Positions 1 through 9,191 of a DNA stretch of 64,000 nucleotides are shown here, one piece after another. The DNA comes from Bradyrhizobium cytisi (lineage in GTDB: Bacteria > Pseudomonadota > Alphaproteobacteria > Rhizobiales > Xanthobacteraceae). The first letter of the stretch is position 1. Every line of letters starts with the position of its first letter. The stretch is from NCBI RefSeq assembly GCF_008123515.1, contig NZ_VSSR01000017.1, positions 30,248 to 94,247 of the forward strand, given 5' to 3'. The position numbers and the translations under genes were made by a program. The notes beneath the pieces are model-generated. The model was not told the DNA's origin. It saw only the letters and a program-made list of their open reading frames with translations, and searched no databases.

Positions 1-2
1 TC

Positions 3-1445
3 GACAGGGTCGAGGGCATGCGGGCCGTGCTCGGCCTGTTCGAAGGCGCGGTAACCGGCATGGCCGATGGCTATGGTCGCATGGCGGAGAAGCCGGCCGC
101 GACCCTGCTCCACCTCGGACCGGGACTCGCCAATGGTCTTGCCAATCTGCACAACGCGCGTCGCGCAGCGACGCCGATCGTCAATGTCGTGGGTGACCAC
201 GCCACCTATCATGCGCAGTACGACGCACCGCTCGCATCCGACGTTCATGGTTTCGCGCGACCGGTCTCTGCCTGGGTGCATTCGTCGGCGAGTGCCAAGA
301 CCGTCGCTGCGGACGGCGCGCGCGCTGTGCAGGCTGCGTTGCAATGGCCCGGTCAGATTGCGACGCTGATCCTGCCCGCTGACACGGCGTGGCTAGAAGC
401 CGATCGACCGGCACCCGCTCTCCCGAAACCGATGCCGGCCGCGGTTTCCAGTACGGCAATCGATCAGGCAGCTGCGGCGCTCAAATCGGGCCGCAAGACC
501 ATGCTGCTGATCCGGGGGGCCGCGCTGAAGGAGCGTGGACTGAGCGCGGCAGGCCGCATCGCGGCGGCGACCGGCGCGCGGATCGTGTGCGACACCTTCG
601 CGCCACGCTGCCAGCGCGGCGCCGGGCGCGTGGCGGTCGAGCGCATCCCGTATTTCGCCGAGCAGATCGTCGAGTTCATGAAGGGAACGGAGCAACTGAT
701 CCTGGTCGGCGCGAGCCCGCCGGTGAGCTTCTTTGCCTATCCGAACAAGCCGTCCTGGTGCACGCCCGAGGACTGCAAGATCACCTATCTTGCGCACGCT
801 CACGAGGATGGTCCGGCAGCGCTAGAGGCTCTTGCCGATGCGGTGAAGGCGACCAGGCAGGCGCTGCATGTCGGTCCACTGAGCCGGCCCGACATTCCGG
901 CCGGACCGCTCAATCCGCAGACGGCCGGACAGGTCATCGCCCATTTGCTGCCTGACGGCGCCATCATCTCCGACGAGGGGGCGACGGCAGGCGGGGGTGT
1001 GCATCGATTTGCGGCAACGATCGCGCCGCACGATCATCTTGCCTTGACCGGCGGCGCGATCGGGCAGGGCATTCCGGTCGCCACCGGCGCTGCGGTGGCC
1101 TGTCCGGACCGGAAGATTGTCTGTCTTCATGGCGACGGCGGGGCGATGTACACGCTGCAGGCGCTGTGGACGCAAGCGCGGGAATCGCTCGACGTCACCA
1201 CGGTGATCTTTGCCAACCGGTCCTACGCGATCCTCAACATCGAGCTTGCGCGGGTCGGCGCCGGAGATCCGGGGCCGAAGGCTTTTTCGATGCTGGATCT
1301 GCACAATCCCGAGCTCGATTGGGTCAAGCTCGCGTCCGGCATGGGCGTGGAGGCGAGCCGCGCGACGTCGGTTGGGGAATTCGAGAGCCAGTTCGGCGGT
1401 GCCATGAACAATCGCGGTCCCCGTGTCATCGAGGTCGTCCTGTAG
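3..1445 (+). CDS. Thiamine pyrophosphate-dependent enzyme, acetolactate synthase / benzoylformate decarboxylase-like (5' partial)
   Basis: The reading frame is open from the window edge (D-R-V-E-G-M...), so the true start lies upstream and the ATG at 18 is internal. The order matches the TPP-enzyme superfamily: an N-terminal PYR domain with the probable cofactor-activating Glu in LGLFEG, a central domain, and a C-terminal PP domain with the GDG...N cofactor motif (HGDGGAM about 25 residues before ANRSY). It resembles the family annotated as acetolactate synthase large subunit, but no regulatory small subunit is nearby. Decarboxylation or carboligation of a 2-oxoacid in the adjacent catabolic cluster is therefore as likely as a biosynthetic role. 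Substrate unknown. Confidence 0.85.
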   Translation, partial: DRVEGMRAVLGLFEGAVTGMADGYGRMAEKPAATLLHLGPGLANGLANLHNARRAATPIVNVVGDHATYHAQYDAPLASDVHGFARPVSAWVHSSASAKTVAADGARAVQAALQWPGQIATLILPADTAWLEADRPAPALPKPMPAAVSSTAIDQAAAALKSGRKTMLLIRGAALKERGLSAAGRIAAATGARIVCDTFAPRCQRGAGRVAVERIPYFAEQIVEFMKGTEQLILVGASPPVSFFAYPNKPSWCTPEDCKITYLAHAHEDGPAALEALADAVKATRQALHVGPLSRPDIPAGPLNPQTAGQVIAHLLPDGAIISDEGATAGGGVHRFAATIAPHDHLALTGGAIGQGIPVATGAAVACPDRKIVCLHGDGGAMYTLQALWTQARESLDVTTVIFANRSYAILNIELARVGAGDPGPKAFSMLDLHNPELDWVKLASGMGVEASRATSVGEFESQFGGAMNNRGPRVIEVVL

Positions 1446-1466
1446 CCGTACGGAATGCGCAATCGC

Positions 1467-2249
1467 CTAATTGCGGCTTTCGATCTTGCCGCCGAGCGCC
1501 CGCGTCGCGCTGGCGGCGCTGGCGAGCAGGGCTTTCACCTGATCGCTTGACGGCTCCACCTTCATCGAGGCCCGGGTGCCGGCGAGGCTGAGCGTGAAGC
1601 GGACATCGCCGTTCCAGTCCGCGATCGGCGCCGCAATGGAGACATAGCCGGTGAGGTCGGATCGAACGATCGTCGTGTAGCCTTTTCGCTTGAGCTCGCG
1701 CGCCGCATCGTCCCTGAACTTGCCGGCGTCGGGCCTGTCGCCGAAGACGGCGCCCCACTCCTGCTCGATCAGATGCGCCGTCAGGTTTGGTGCCAGTCGG
1801 GCGGCATAGATCTTCCCTGCCGCAGACCCCAGCATCGGGATCAGTCCGGTCCGAAACTCGAACGCGCCGCGCTGATCGCCGTCCTGCTTGAACAGGCTGA
1901 GCGGGCCGTCGTCGGTCCACGTCGTGACGGCCGCGCTTCGGCTCGTGATGTCGCGCAGATTGGTGACCTCGCGGCGGACGATCTCGAAGCCGTCGATCTG
2001 CTGAATTGCGCTGACGCCGAGCGAGAGCGCCGCAGGCCCGAGGCGATAGTGGCCCGGTTTCTCGTCCGCAGCGGCGAGCCCGATCCTGACGAGGCTCACG
2101 AGATAGTTATTCGTGGCGCTCGTCGTCAGGCCCGCCAGCGGCGCGATGTCCTTGAGAGCCATCGCCTGCTGGCTCGTCTGCATAACGCTCAGAATCCGAA
2201 AGGCAATTTCCACCGACTGAATGCCGCGGCGCGGCTTCTTCTCCTGCAT
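1467..2249 (-). CDS. IclR family transcriptional regulator
   Basis: The 260-residue protein has an N-terminal winged helix (IQSVEIAFRILSVM..., then LKDIAPLAGLTTSATNNYLVSLVRIGL) and a C-terminal IclR effector-binding domain. Length is typical of the family. AAGGA lies five bases before the ATG on the minus strand. It is divergent from the VOC/monooxygenase operon starting at 2364, and the 114-bp gap contains an imperfect palindrome, the usual layout for local control. IclR proteins often sense aromatic acids or short metabolites. The ligand here cannot be read from sequence. Confidence 0.92.
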   Translation of the reverse strand: MQEKKPRRGIQSVEIAFRILSVMQTSQQAMALKDIAPLAGLTTSATNNYLVSLVRIGLAAADEKPGHYRLGPAALSLGVSAIQQIDGFEIVRREVTNLRDITSRSAAVTTWTDDGPLSLFKQDGDQRGAFEFRTGLIPMLGSAAGKIYAARLAPNLTAHLIEQEWGAVFGDRPDAGKFRDDAARELKRKGYTTIVRSDLTGYVSIAAPIADWNGDVRFTLSLAGTRASMKVEPSSDQVKALLASAASATRALGGKIESRN

Positions 2250-2321
2250 CTGCTTCCTTCGACCGGTTCAGCGAATCGAGATTGACACAAACGAAAGCTG
2301 CGAGCACTATACAACAATAAA

Positions 2322-2348
2322 GCATATGTTCAACTATATTGAATATGC
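2322..2348. promoter_or_regulatory. Imperfect palindrome between IclR gene and operon, candidate operator
   Basis: GCATAT at 2322-2327 is mirrored by ATATGC at 2343-2348, and the arms extend inward as TTCAA and TTGAA with one extra base on the left. The site is in an AT-rich stretch between the divergent genes, 16 bases before the ATG at 2364. IclR-family operators are commonly such imperfect palindromes. Binding by the neighbouring regulator is inferred. Confidence 0.45.
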
Positions 2349-2363
2349 ACGGAGGACACGAAA

Positions 2364-2720
2364 ATGCCCCTTGGGGCCATCCGCAGCGTCTACACGGTCG
2401 CCAATGACATGGATCTCATGCAGGCCTTCTACGCAGAGGCGCTGGAGCTTCCGCTGGCTTTTCGGGATCGCGACAACTGGTGCCAGTTCAAGGTCGGACA
2501 GCTCGGGTTCGCGCTGAGCTCACCAGCCGAAGCGGCGACGGGCGCGCGCGGAAGTGTGGTCGTGTTCGGCGCGACCGACGTCGCTCAGTTGGCGCAGCGG
2601 ATCGAGCGGCTCGGAGGGTTGCACCTGTCGAGCCGCGACATGGGTTCGCACGGCAGCGTCGCGACGTTCGCCGACCCCGAGAACAATCTGTTCCAGATCC
2701 ACGTCCGGCAAAGCACCTAG
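2364..2720 (+). CDS. VOC (glyoxalase/bleomycin-resistance) family protein
   Basis: The 118-residue protein has the beta-alpha-beta-beta-beta layout of one VOC domain, with the usual FxDPxxNLFQI close to its end (FADPENNLFQIHV). The ATG follows a GAGGA box. It is the first gene of the run to 8041. The positions that normally carry the metal ligands are not the classical His and Glu: the first strand reads SVYTVAND and the last NLFQIHV. It may therefore be a binding protein or a diverged enzyme rather than a dioxygenase or glyoxalase. Function inferred only at fold level. Confidence 0.8.
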   Translation: MPLGAIRSVYTVANDMDLMQAFYAEALELPLAFRDRDNWCQFKVGQLGFALSSPAEAATGARGSVVVFGATDVAQLAQRIERLGGLHLSSRDMGSHGSVATFADPENNLFQIHVRQST

Positions 2721-2765
2721 CTACGGCCGCGAAACAACCGTGCCACCTGCGAAAGGATATTCATC

Positions 2766-3794
2766 ATGAAGTTCGGCGTCTTCGATCAGAACGACCGCTC
2801 CGGTGTTCCGCTGACAGAGCAGTACGAGAACCGGCTTGCGCTCGCCGAGCTCTATGACCGGCTCGGCTTCCACTGCTTCCACATGAGCGAGCACCACGGC
2901 ACGCCGCTGAGCACCACACCGTCGCCCAGCGTGTGGATGGCGGCTCTGTCCCAGCGGACCAGGAGATTGCGGCTATGTCCGCTGGTCTATCTATTGCCGA
3001 CCTACAATCCCGCGCGTCTCTATGAAGAGATCTGCATGCTCGATCATTTGAGTGGCGGCCGGTTTGAGTTCGGGATAGGTCGCGGCGCCTCGCCGCACGA
3101 GCTCGACGCACTCGGGATCGACTCCGCGAAGGCGGCGAAGATGTACGCGGAGGCCTTCGAAGCGATCCAGCGCTGCTTCGCGCAGGATGCGGTCACGACG
3201 ACAGGCGAGTTCTGGAACTTGAACGACTACGCGGTGGAAATGAAGCCGCTCCAGCGTCCGCATCCGCCGATGTGGTACGCGGTCGGTTCGCCCGACTCCG
3301 TGGTCTGGCCGGCGCGCAACGGCATGAATGTGGTCTGCGGCGGACAGGTGTCCCGCGTGCGCGCCATTTCCGATCGCTATCGCGAGGAGATGGCTGCCGC
3401 CGGTCTAGAGGGCAAAGCCTCTCCCCTCATCGGCGTCAATCGCTACATCATCGTCGGCGAGACCGACCGCGAAGCCCACGAGCTCGGCCGAAAGGCCTGG
3501 CCGGCGTTCTACGAAAATTTCATCAAGCTCTGGCGCAAGCACGGGACCCAGCCGGTCAACGCGAAGCTGCCACCCTCGTTCGACCAGCTCGTCGAATCCG
3601 GCCATGCGATCGCCGGTTCTGCCCGGACGGTCGCGCAAATCCTGTCCGGCCAGGTCGCGCTCGGCGGGCTGAACTACGTGATCGGCAGCTTCATGTTCGG
3701 AACCATGCCGCACACGGAGGCGGCGGCCTCGATCCGCCGCTTCGCCGAGCAGGTGATGCCTGTGGTGAAGGCGGCCGAAGCGGTCGCCGCATGA
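2766..3794 (+). CDS. LLM class flavin-dependent monooxygenase (bacterial luciferase-like)
   Basis: The 342-residue protein is full length for the luciferase-like monooxygenase family, with conserved stretches LGFHCFHMSEHHG near residue 40, RLRLCPLVYLLP near 75, and LSGGRFEFGIGRG near 100. AAAGGA precedes the ATG. Members use reduced FMN, usually supplied by a separate reductase, to oxygenate or cleave C-S, C-N or ring bonds. The next gene encodes a flavin reductase domain, so the pair probably forms a two-component monooxygenase and the first oxidative step of this pathway. Confidence 0.9.
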   Translation: MKFGVFDQNDRSGVPLTEQYENRLALAELYDRLGFHCFHMSEHHGTPLSTTPSPSVWMAALSQRTRRLRLCPLVYLLPTYNPARLYEEICMLDHLSGGRFEFGIGRGASPHELDALGIDSAKAAKMYAEAFEAIQRCFAQDAVTTTGEFWNLNDYAVEMKPLQRPHPPMWYAVGSPDSVVWPARNGMNVVCGGQVSRVRAISDRYREEMAAAGLEGKASPLIGVNRYIIVGETDREAHELGRKAWPAFYENFIKLWRKHGTQPVNAKLPPSFDQLVESGHAIAGSARTVAQILSGQVALGGLNYVIGSFMFGTMPHTEAAASIRRFAEQVMPVVKAAEAVAA

Positions 3795-3828
3795 GTGCAC
3801 AAAACGGGTGAACGCAAGGAGGTGGAAG

Positions 3829-4929
3829 ATGGCTGATGCTCCTCTGTTCGACAGCCGCGATCTGCGGCGCGTGCTCGGAACCTTTGTCACCGGCGTGACC
3901 GTGGTGACCACGACCGATGACGAAGGCAGATTCCATGGCGTCACCGCCAACTCCTTCAGCTCGGTGTCGCTTGATCCTCCGCTGGTGCTCTGGAGCCAGT
4001 CGGTCAAAAGTCACAGCCACCCGGCCTTCTTCAAGGCCGAACGCTTTGCCGTGAACATCTTGGCCGAGGACCAGATCGAGCTGTCAAAGCGCTTTGCGAA
4101 GTCATCGCATGAGAAGTTCGTCGGCATCGATGTCGATATCGGCTCCGGCGCCGTGCCGCTGCTCCGCGATTGCGGCGCCAGGCTCCAGTGCCGGGTCGTG
4201 TCGCGGGTGCCGGGCGGCGACCACACCATCTATGTCGGCGAGGTGTTTGCGATCGATCGCGCCGAACGCAAGCCGCTCGTCTTCGGCAACGGTCAATATC
4301 TGCTGGCTGACCCCCACGATATGGCTGATGGCGCATTGTTGCCCGATCGCAAGCAGGCGCAACTGGCCGCCATGCGGCTCGGCACGCGCGCGATCGAGCG
4401 CCTCGCCAACCAGTTCGACGAGACGATGGCGCTCGCGGTCTGGGGTACACACGGCCCAACCATCACCCATTGGGAACCGGCGTCCGCTCCCGTCAGCGAC
4501 GCGCTTCCCGTCGGACTGATACTGCCCGTGACCTCGACGGCAACCGGTCTGGCATTTGCCGCACATCTTCCGCCTGAGGCCATTGCGCAGACGGGCTGGC
4601 CAGGAGAGGCCACGACGGCCGAGGAGGGCGATTGGGAGGAACGCCTCGAAGACATCCGGCGACTGGGACTCGCAAGGCAGGGACTCGAAACCTTCTACCG
4701 CAGCGAAACGCTGATCAATGCCCTCAGTGCGCCGGTGCTCGATGCAAGCGGCCAGGCGGTGCTGGCTCTGACCGCGGTCGGCGAGGCGAGCCGGTTTCGC
4801 GCGGATCTCGACGGTGTGTTCGCCCGCACCCTCCGGCAGAGCGCAGAAGATCTGTCTCGCCGCCTCGGCTACCGCTCCGACAATGCGTCTGAACCGGCCA
4901 AGCGGCTGCAACCGGCGGCGGGAGCCTGA
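3829..4929 (+). CDS. Flavin reductase fused to an IclR-type effector-binding domain
   Basis: Residues 1 to about 165 are a flavin reductase-like FMN-binding domain (LRRVLGTFVTGVTVVTT, GVTANSFSSVSLDPPLVL, HEKFVG). Residues from about 185 onward (RLGTRAIERLANQFDETMALAVWG... to ALTAVG) resemble the C-terminal ligand-binding domain of IclR regulators, with no DNA-binding domain. The start at 3829 is chosen because AAGGAGG at 3816-3822 sits six bases before it; an upstream GTG at 3808 lacks such a site. It probably delivers reduced flavin to the preceding monooxygenase. The sensor-like domain could let pathway substrate tune reductase activity, which is inference. Confidence 0.85.
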   Translation: MADAPLFDSRDLRRVLGTFVTGVTVVTTTDDEGRFHGVTANSFSSVSLDPPLVLWSQSVKSHSHPAFFKAERFAVNILAEDQIELSKRFAKSSHEKFVGIDVDIGSGAVPLLRDCGARLQCRVVSRVPGGDHTIYVGEVFAIDRAERKPLVFGNGQYLLADPHDMADGALLPDRKQAQLAAMRLGTRAIERLANQFDETMALAVWGTHGPTITHWEPASAPVSDALPVGLILPVTSTATGLAFAAHLPPEAIAQTGWPGEATTAEEGDWEERLEDIRRLGLARQGLETFYRSETLINALSAPVLDASGQAVLALTAVGEASRFRADLDGVFARTLRQSAEDLSRRLGYRSDNASEPAKRLQPAAGA

Positions 4930-4932
4930 TCG

Positions 4933-5832
4933 ATGGCCGCTTTGTCCGCCCTCGACACCGAGCTCCTCACGCAGGAGCTGCCTGAACTTGTCCAGGTGAC
5001 CGTTGCGTCACCGGTCTATTCCGGAGAACGGGGGCACATCAATTATCGCGCCAGTGGGAGCGCGCGCAATCCCACGGTGCTGATGCTTCACGGACTCGGA
5101 TCCAGCTCGGCCGGATATCGTGCCCAGCTTGCCGGGTTGTCGCGGGATTTTCACGTGCTTGCCTGGAATGCGCCGGGCTTCGGCGGCAGCACGCCCATCC
5201 CGGGGCAGGACCCAGGCATTGACGATTATGCGGAGGCCTTGGAAGGATTGCTGCGCGCACTTCGGGTGCGGCGGCTTGCCGTTCTGGTCGGCAGCTCCTG
5301 GGGGAGCGTCGTGGCGCTGGCCTTCGCACGGCGATATCCAGCAATGGTCGACGGTCTCGTTCTTTCCGCCCCGAATGTCGCCAGAGGCCATCTCCTCGGC
5401 GATGCCCGTGCAGCCGAGCTCAATGCCTGGCTTGGCACGGCGGATATCGACATTCCGGTTTCACGCGCAGCCATCGCGGACAAGTTGCTGACACCGGACA
5501 CGCCATCGCTGGTCAGGCAGCATGTCGAGCGCCTCCGCGACGCCATGACGACCGACGGCTGGCGACAGGCGATACGGTCGCTGTTCACCATTTACACGCC
5601 GGACACCGTCTCGGCCGTGCGGTGCCCGATTGCCATCCTCTCCGGCACGCTCGATCAGGTCGCGCCACATCGGGATCACGCGGCGCGGCTGCTCGCCGCG
5701 GCGCCTGCCGCGACGTCGCATCCGTTCGAGGCTTGCGGCCACATGCTCAAGCTCGAAGCGCCAGTGAAGTTCAACGCCATCGTCCGGCAAATCGCAGCCG
5801 AGACGCGGAGCGAAGTCTCGGCAGCGAAATAG
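4933..5832 (+). CDS. Alpha/beta hydrolase
   Basis: The 299-residue alpha/beta hydrolase carries MLHGLGSSSAGY (oxyanion region), the nucleophile elbow GSSWG with Ser122, and a late catalytic His in CGHMLKLEAP near residue 278. It follows the flavin reductase after three bases, so translation is probably coupled. Size and motifs resemble meta-cleavage-product hydrolases and carboxylesterases. Within this operon it may cleave the product of the monooxygenase. Substrate not determined. Confidence 0.88.
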   Translation: MAALSALDTELLTQELPELVQVTVASPVYSGERGHINYRASGSARNPTVLMLHGLGSSSAGYRAQLAGLSRDFHVLAWNAPGFGGSTPIPGQDPGIDDYAEALEGLLRALRVRRLAVLVGSSWGSVVALAFARRYPAMVDGLVLSAPNVARGHLLGDARAAELNAWLGTADIDIPVSRAAIADKLLTPDTPSLVRQHVERLRDAMTTDGWRQAIRSLFTIYTPDTVSAVRCPIAILSGTLDQVAPHRDHAARLLAAAPAATSHPFEACGHMLKLEAPVKFNAIVRQIAAETRSEVSAAK

Positions 5833-5864
5833 AACACGAAAGCCGACACGCGAGGAAACCAAGG

Positions 5865-7202
5865 ATGAAGATCGAACAGGAAGCAGAGCGGCCTACTCCA
5901 ACTCATTGGTGGATGGTCGGCGTCCTTTGCCTGGTGAATGCGGTCGCATTCATCGATCGTGCGGCGCTACCGCTCCTGGTTCAACCCATCAAGCGTGATC
6001 TCGGGATATCGGACACGATGATGAGCCTTCTGATTGGAGCTGCCTTCATCATCACCTACGCCATCGGGGGCTGGCTTGTCGGCGTGCTTGTCGATCGGTT
6101 CTCCCGCAGACGCATCCTTGGTATCGGGATCGCGGCCTGGGGAGTGTCGACGATCCTGTGCGGCTCCGCCACGACCTATGCCGGTCTGTTCCTGGGCCGC
6201 TGCGGGGTTGGCGCGGGCGAGGCAACATGTGGACCGGCGAGCATGTCGCTTGTGAAAGATGCATTTGATACGCGCTTCCGCGGGCGCGCCGTCGCGATCT
6301 GGGCGATGGGCGCGAGCATCGGCGGCGGGATCGCCCTTCTTGCCGGAGGCGCCATTCTTCACCTGGTCGGCGAGAACGGGGCCTATGTCGTGCCCGTGCT
6401 CGGGATATCAATTCGCTCGTGGCAGCTCGTCATGATCGCCTGTGGCGTGTTTGCGCTGCCCGTTGCCCTGCTCGTTTTCACGTTCCCGGAGCCCGCAAGA
6501 CGATCAGCCGGCCCAAGCAAATCTGTGGCTTTCAAGGAAGTGCTCGAGGCGATCCGTGGTCGATGGCTGGTCTTTGCGTTGCTCTTTCTGGCAAACGCTG
6601 CGACGATCATGCTGTCGGTGGCTTATTCGTCCTGGATTCCCGCGTTTCTCGGGCGGGTGTGGAAAATCCCGGCAGGCGAGATCGGCCTGACTTACGGTCT
6701 GATCGTGTTGCTGCTCAGCACCACGAGCCAACTCAGTGCGGGCTTTCTCGTCGACCTGGTCTACCGACGGTACGGCCTGTCGGGTGTCCCGGCGCTCGGA
6801 ATTGCGATTTGCGCGTTGATCTTCGTGCCTGCCGTCTTGGCGCCTGCGGCCGGATCCATTTCGGCGACCTGGTTTTTGCTGGCAGCTTTTAATCTCCTGG
6901 CTGCGAGCTTGTTCACCATCGGCACCTCGACGATCGTGCATCTGTCGCCGGGCGCGGTCATCGGGAAAATCACGGCCGTTCATTTCGCGTGGGTCGGCAT
7001 CACGGGAACGGCGGTCGCGCCGACGCTCGTTGCGGTGATCGCCGATCGACTATTTGAGGGAGCCCAGAGCGCTCTCGGCTCCGCGCTATCAACTGTCGGC
7101 GGTGCGCTGGCGATAGCCGGCGGGCTATGTCTTCTCGCCGTCTATTGGCAGATGCGACCCGGCCGTGACGTGCCATCGCTTGTTCCCGAGCGCGCGCGAT
7201 GA
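5865..7202 (+). CDS. MFS transporter, Spinster-like
   Basis: The 445-residue protein has about twelve hydrophobic segments and the MFS motif A-like loop GWLVGVLVDRFSRRR between the second and third helices. GAGEA in the fifth helix region is also conserved. The reading frame is open far upstream, but AAGG immediately before the ATG at 5865 and the MKIEQEAERP N-terminus fit the usual protein. It lies in the catabolic operon after the hydrolase and probably imports the growth substrate or exports an intermediate. Direction and substrate are unproven. Confidence 0.9.
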   Translation: MKIEQEAERPTPTHWWMVGVLCLVNAVAFIDRAALPLLVQPIKRDLGISDTMMSLLIGAAFIITYAIGGWLVGVLVDRFSRRRILGIGIAAWGVSTILCGSATTYAGLFLGRCGVGAGEATCGPASMSLVKDAFDTRFRGRAVAIWAMGASIGGGIALLAGGAILHLVGENGAYVVPVLGISIRSWQLVMIACGVFALPVALLVFTFPEPARRSAGPSKSVAFKEVLEAIRGRWLVFALLFLANAATIMLSVAYSSWIPAFLGRVWKIPAGEIGLTYGLIVLLLSTTSQLSAGFLVDLVYRRYGLSGVPALGIAICALIFVPAVLAPAAGSISATWFLLAAFNLLAASLFTIGTSTIVHLSPGAVIGKITAVHFAWVGITGTAVAPTLVAVIADRLFEGAQSALGSALSTVGGALAIAGGLCLLAVYWQMRPGRDVPSLVPERAR

Positions 7203-7252
7203 GGCGGCCGTTTCTGGAATCACAATATCAACATGTTGAAGGGAGGTCGGAA

Positions 7253-8041
7253 ATGCAAGTGATCAGGTTCGAACAGAAAGACGCGGTCGGTCATATCGTA
7301 CTCGCCAATCCGCCGAAAAATCTCATTGCATCGGACTTTTCGGACGCGCTCAAGCAGGCCGTTCACGAAGCCGGCGAGAGCTACATCAGGGCGTTGCTGG
7401 TGAGGGCGGAAGGACCCAATTTCAGCCAGGGCGGCGACGTGCTCGACTTCCTGGAGAAGAATGCCAGTCAATTCCGGACCTTCATTGCCGAATGTAATCA
7501 GTCGTTCCGCGCCATCGAGGCCTTGCCGATCCCGACGGTCGCAGCCGTCCGCGGCGCTGCGTTTGGCGGCGCCTTCGAGCTCGCGCTCGCCTGCGACTTC
7601 ATCGTTGCGGCCGAAGATGCGGTGTTTCGCTGTATCGAGGCTTCGGTGGGATCTGCGCCCGTCGCCGGCGCGGTGCAGCGACTCGCGGAGCGGATCGGCC
7701 GTTCGCGCGCGGCCCGATACGCGATGCTTTGTGAGCCGATGTCGGGCGCCACCGCCGGCGAACTGGGAATTGCGATCCAGGTGATGCCCGCGGATGACGT
7801 CGAAGCGGCTGCGCTCAAATTCGCGCAGGATCTGTCGAGCGGTCCGACGCGCTCGTATGCGGCCATACGAACCCTGCTGAAGGCCTGGTCGGGCGGGGGC
7901 GTGCCGTCCGCCGACGCAATGATCCTGGATATCACCATGGCGCTCCACAGCTCCGAGGATGCAAGACGCGGCCGCACGGCACGGGCCGAGGCCATCAAGA
8001 AGGGGATCGAGCCGCCGAGAATCGTCTTCACCGGCCGATGA
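7253..8041 (+). CDS. Enoyl-CoA hydratase/isomerase (crotonase) family protein, copy 1
   Basis: The 262-residue crotonase has the oxyanion-hole segments RAEGPNFSQGGD and GAAFGGAFELALACDFIVAA, and keeps both acidic positions of classical hydratases (FELAL and CIEAS). The start at 7253 is chosen for GGGAGG at 7241-7246; the frame itself stays open to 7199. It is clearly paralogous to the product of 12306-13091, sharing NPP near the N-terminus and SGPTRSYAAIRTLLKAWSGGG near the end. It acts on a CoA thioester, matching the acyl-CoA ligase at 13146. Confidence 0.9.
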   Translation: MQVIRFEQKDAVGHIVLANPPKNLIASDFSDALKQAVHEAGESYIRALLVRAEGPNFSQGGDVLDFLEKNASQFRTFIAECNQSFRAIEALPIPTVAAVRGAAFGGAFELALACDFIVAAEDAVFRCIEASVGSAPVAGAVQRLAERIGRSRAARYAMLCEPMSGATAGELGIAIQVMPADDVEAAALKFAQDLSSGPTRSYAAIRTLLKAWSGGGVPSADAMILDITMALHSSEDARRGRTARAEAIKKGIEPPRIVFTGR

Positions 8042-8080
8042 TGGAACGCCTCGGAAGACGCAGGAGAGAAACGGCGGCAA

Positions 8081-8983
8081 ATGGTGCGCGATCTTAACGA
8101 TCTCCAGTTCTTTGTCGCCGTTGTCGTCAATCGGGGATTCTCGGCGGCCTCCCGCGTGCTTGGCGTACCCAAATCGCGCGTCAGTCGCCGCATCGCTCTC
8201 CTGGAGGAGCGGCTCGGCGTGCGGCTGCTCGATCGGACGACGCGCGGACTTGGTGTGACCCAGGTTGGTCAGCAAGTCTACCAGCACGCGCAAGCCGCGG
8301 TGATCGAAGCTGACGCGGTCGAGGAGGTCGCGCTTCGTATGCAAGCCGAGCCCCGCGGGCTCGTTCGGCTGACCTGTCCGCTCGGGCTTCAGGGGGCGAT
8401 TGCCGGTCCCTTGCCCAGCTTCCTTGCCGCTCATCCTCAATTGCGTGTTCAATGCATCGCGACCAATCGCCGAGTCGACTTGATCCACGAAGGTATCGAT
8501 GTCGCGATCCGCGTTCGCGAGCGCCTCGACACCGACGCAGATCTGCAAGTGAAGCGCATCGGGGTCAGCCGGCGCATCCTTGTCGCAAGCCCCAACCTGC
8601 TGGCAAAGACGGGTGCTCCGAAATCGCCGGCGGATCTCGGCAATTTTCCGATTTTGGACCAGGACGAGCAGAGCGGCGGTACCTGGCTTCTGACGGCGAA
8701 AAATGGTGAGACCAGCAGCCTGTCGGTCGAGCCACGCCTTGCCAGCGGCAGCTTCGATATCCTGATGGCGGCGGCGTGCCAGGGCGCCGGAATTACGTTG
8801 TTGCCGGCCAGATATTGTCAGGACGCACTCGTGAGTGGTGCGCTCGTCCGTGTGCTGCCGGAATGGGGCGGCACCGAGGGCATCCTGCATCTCGTCTTCG
8901 CCTCGCGGCGCGGCATGCTGCCTGGCGTCCGGGCGGTGATCGACTTCGCTGCCGCGGCCCTGAGATCGTCAGCGGCGTCATAG
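8081..8983 (+). CDS. LysR family transcriptional regulator
   Basis: The 300-residue LysR protein has the N-terminal winged helix (DLQFFVAVVVNRGFSAASRVLGVPKSRVSRRIALLEERLGVRLLDR) and a C-terminal periplasmic-binding-like effector domain from about residue 90. The SRRIALLEERLGVRLLDRTTRG hinge is classical. It lies 39 bases after the crotonase gene on the same strand, so it may be cotranscribed. It could regulate this cluster; LysR control of an upstream co-directional operon is less usual than divergent control. Confidence 0.92.
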   Translation: MVRDLNDLQFFVAVVVNRGFSAASRVLGVPKSRVSRRIALLEERLGVRLLDRTTRGLGVTQVGQQVYQHAQAAVIEADAVEEVALRMQAEPRGLVRLTCPLGLQGAIAGPLPSFLAAHPQLRVQCIATNRRVDLIHEGIDVAIRVRERLDTDADLQVKRIGVSRRILVASPNLLAKTGAPKSPADLGNFPILDQDEQSGGTWLLTAKNGETSSLSVEPRLASGSFDILMAAACQGAGITLLPARYCQDALVSGALVRVLPEWGGTEGILHLVFASRRGMLPGVRAVIDFAAAALRSSAAS

Positions 8984-9191
8984 CCGGCGTTCAACCGCCG
9001 TGCGCTGCTGTGGTTTGTCTCTCAGCGGAGACGGGTGCGGCCTTCGGCGTAGTCGCGGCTTCCGGTCCCATCCGCCGGCGATCGTTCACCAGGTAGAACG
9101 AGGCGTCCGGAATCTGCTGACTAATCGGCCGACCGGTTTGGCCACATAACCATTCCCGAAACGGACACGGGTCCGATGCCGAGGAATGGTC

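Noticed and set aside
5622..5864. N-terminal extension of the MFS carrier
   Set aside because: It overlaps the alpha/beta hydrolase gene; AAGG before ATG 5865 and normal MFS length support the shorter protein.
7220..8890. 556-codon open frame on the minus strand
   Set aside because: It lies wholly opposite the crotonase and LysR genes, has no recognisable domain, and is a high-GC antisense shadow.
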